DNA of 6,487 nucleotides. It comes from an uncultured Ruminococcus sp. (GTDB lineage: Bacteria > Bacillota > Clostridia > Oscillospirales > Ruminococcaceae). Positions 5,960 to 6,487 of the stretch are shown piece after piece; the first letter of the stretch is position 1, and each line of letters starts with the position of its first letter. Under the pieces are notes generated by a model. It did no database searches, was not told where the DNA came from, and saw only the letters and a program-made list of their open reading frames with translations. The DNA lies in NCBI GenBank assembly GCA_945876155.1, contig CAMCMW010000089.1, positions 1-6,487 of the forward strand. The letters run 5' to 3'. A program made the position numbers and the translations under genes.

Positions 5960-6487
5960 GTTCTGCTAATGGAGCAAAGGATAATTATACTGCAAAGCTC
6001 CGTATCAAATCAATTATTTTGTTTGTTGTAATGATACTCCTTACAATCATATGTCTTCTTCCTATATACATATTGATTATTAATGCAACAAGAGCTTCGG
6101 CTGATGTTACAAGTGGTGTATCTTTGATTCCTGGCAATTATCTTGCTAAAAACTTCGACACACTGTTCAATCATCCTATGTTTGTTAACTTCAAACCATT
6201 AATAGGATTCAGAAACAGTGCTATCATCGCAGGCTGTGCGACTGTATTAAGCGTGTTCTTCTCAGCACTGACCGCTTACGGTCTTGTTGTTTATGACTTC
6301 AAGCTCAGAGGACCTGCTTATACATTCATTCTTGCAGTTATGATGGTTCCTATGCAGGTTACATCTGTTGGTTTCTTGCAGTTCATGCTGAAACTTAACC
6401 TCGGCGACTCTTACATTCCGCTGATTGTTCCAACAGTTGCCGCCCCTGCTATAGTGTTCTTTATGCGACAGTACCTGAAATCATCGT
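5956..6487 (+). CDS. Sugar ABC transporter permease, MalG-like, cut by right window edge
   Basis: The second channel subunit, partnering the upstream permease. The first 177 codons are present. Hydrophobic segments lie near residues 19-43, 87-113, 121-146 and 151-170. The stretch FRNSAIIAGCATVLSVFFSA (85-104) with the following TAYGL resembles the NS-AAY region of MalG-type permeases. MVPMQVTSVGF and FFMRQYLKSS (168-177) are also typical; in the family the EAA loop comes soon after this point, beyond the edge. The ATG overlaps the upstream TGA as ATGA, and GGAGG (5942-5946) sits 9 nt ahead, indicating translational coupling and equal amounts of the two subunits. There is no sign of damage; the truncation is only the window limit. 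Confidence 0.93.
   Translation, partial: MSSANGAKDNYTAKLRIKSIILFVVMILLTIICLLPIYILIINATRASADVTSGVSLIPGNYLAKNFDTLFNHPMFVNFKPLIGFRNSAIIAGCATVLSVFFSALTAYGLVVYDFKLRGPAYTFILAVMMVPMQVTSVGFLQFMLKLNLGDSYIPLIVPTVAAPAIVFFMRQYLKSS

Overview
The window looks like ordinary chromosome from a low-GC Gram-positive anaerobe (Firmicutes), most likely a Ruminococcus-like Oscillospiraceae/Clostridia member. The evidence is the AT-rich intergenic DNA, AGGAGG-type ribosome sites, near-consensus sigma-A promoters, and a sugar-binding lipoprotein with a Ser/Asp-rich linker followed by MalF/MalG-type permeases. This taxonomic call is an inference from style; no rRNA or other marker is present.

Layout. (1) Bases 1-866, minus strand: a MscS-family mechanosensitive channel, cut at its C-terminal end by the window edge, with its own promoter at 902-929. 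(2) Bases 867-1090: a divergent intergenic region with back-to-back promoters. (3) Bases 1091-1933, plus strand: a membrane-anchored protein with two ComEA-like helix-hairpin-helix domains joined by a Thr/Glu/Pro-rich linker. (4) Bases 1934-2281: AT-rich gap with a strong promoter at 2165-2193 inside an imperfect palindrome. (5) Bases 2282-3301: a LacI/GalR-family repressor. (6) Bases 3380-4822: a sugar-type ABC transporter solute-binding lipoprotein. (7) Bases 4922-5959 and 5956-6487: two inner-membrane permease subunits (MalF-like, then MalG-like). Their reading frames overlap by four bases (ATGA), and the second is cut by the right edge.

The regulator, binding protein and two permeases form a classic carbohydrate-uptake locus. 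The lipoprotein captures a sugar or oligosaccharide outside the membrane, the two permeases form the channel, and the LacI-type protein presumably controls the locus in response to the sugar. No ATP-binding subunit is seen; it may lie beyond the right edge or be a shared MsmK/MsiK-type ATPase elsewhere. A strong stem-loop between the binding-protein gene and the first permease, together with the highly biased codon use of the binding-protein gene, fits much higher output of the binding protein than of the permeases.

I do not see a new kind of system here. The points most worth a second look are the tandem HhH protein with a degenerate second domain and no visible SLBB domain, the palindromes around the lacI-type gene, the intercistronic hairpin, and the repeat-built serine linker of the lipoprotein.
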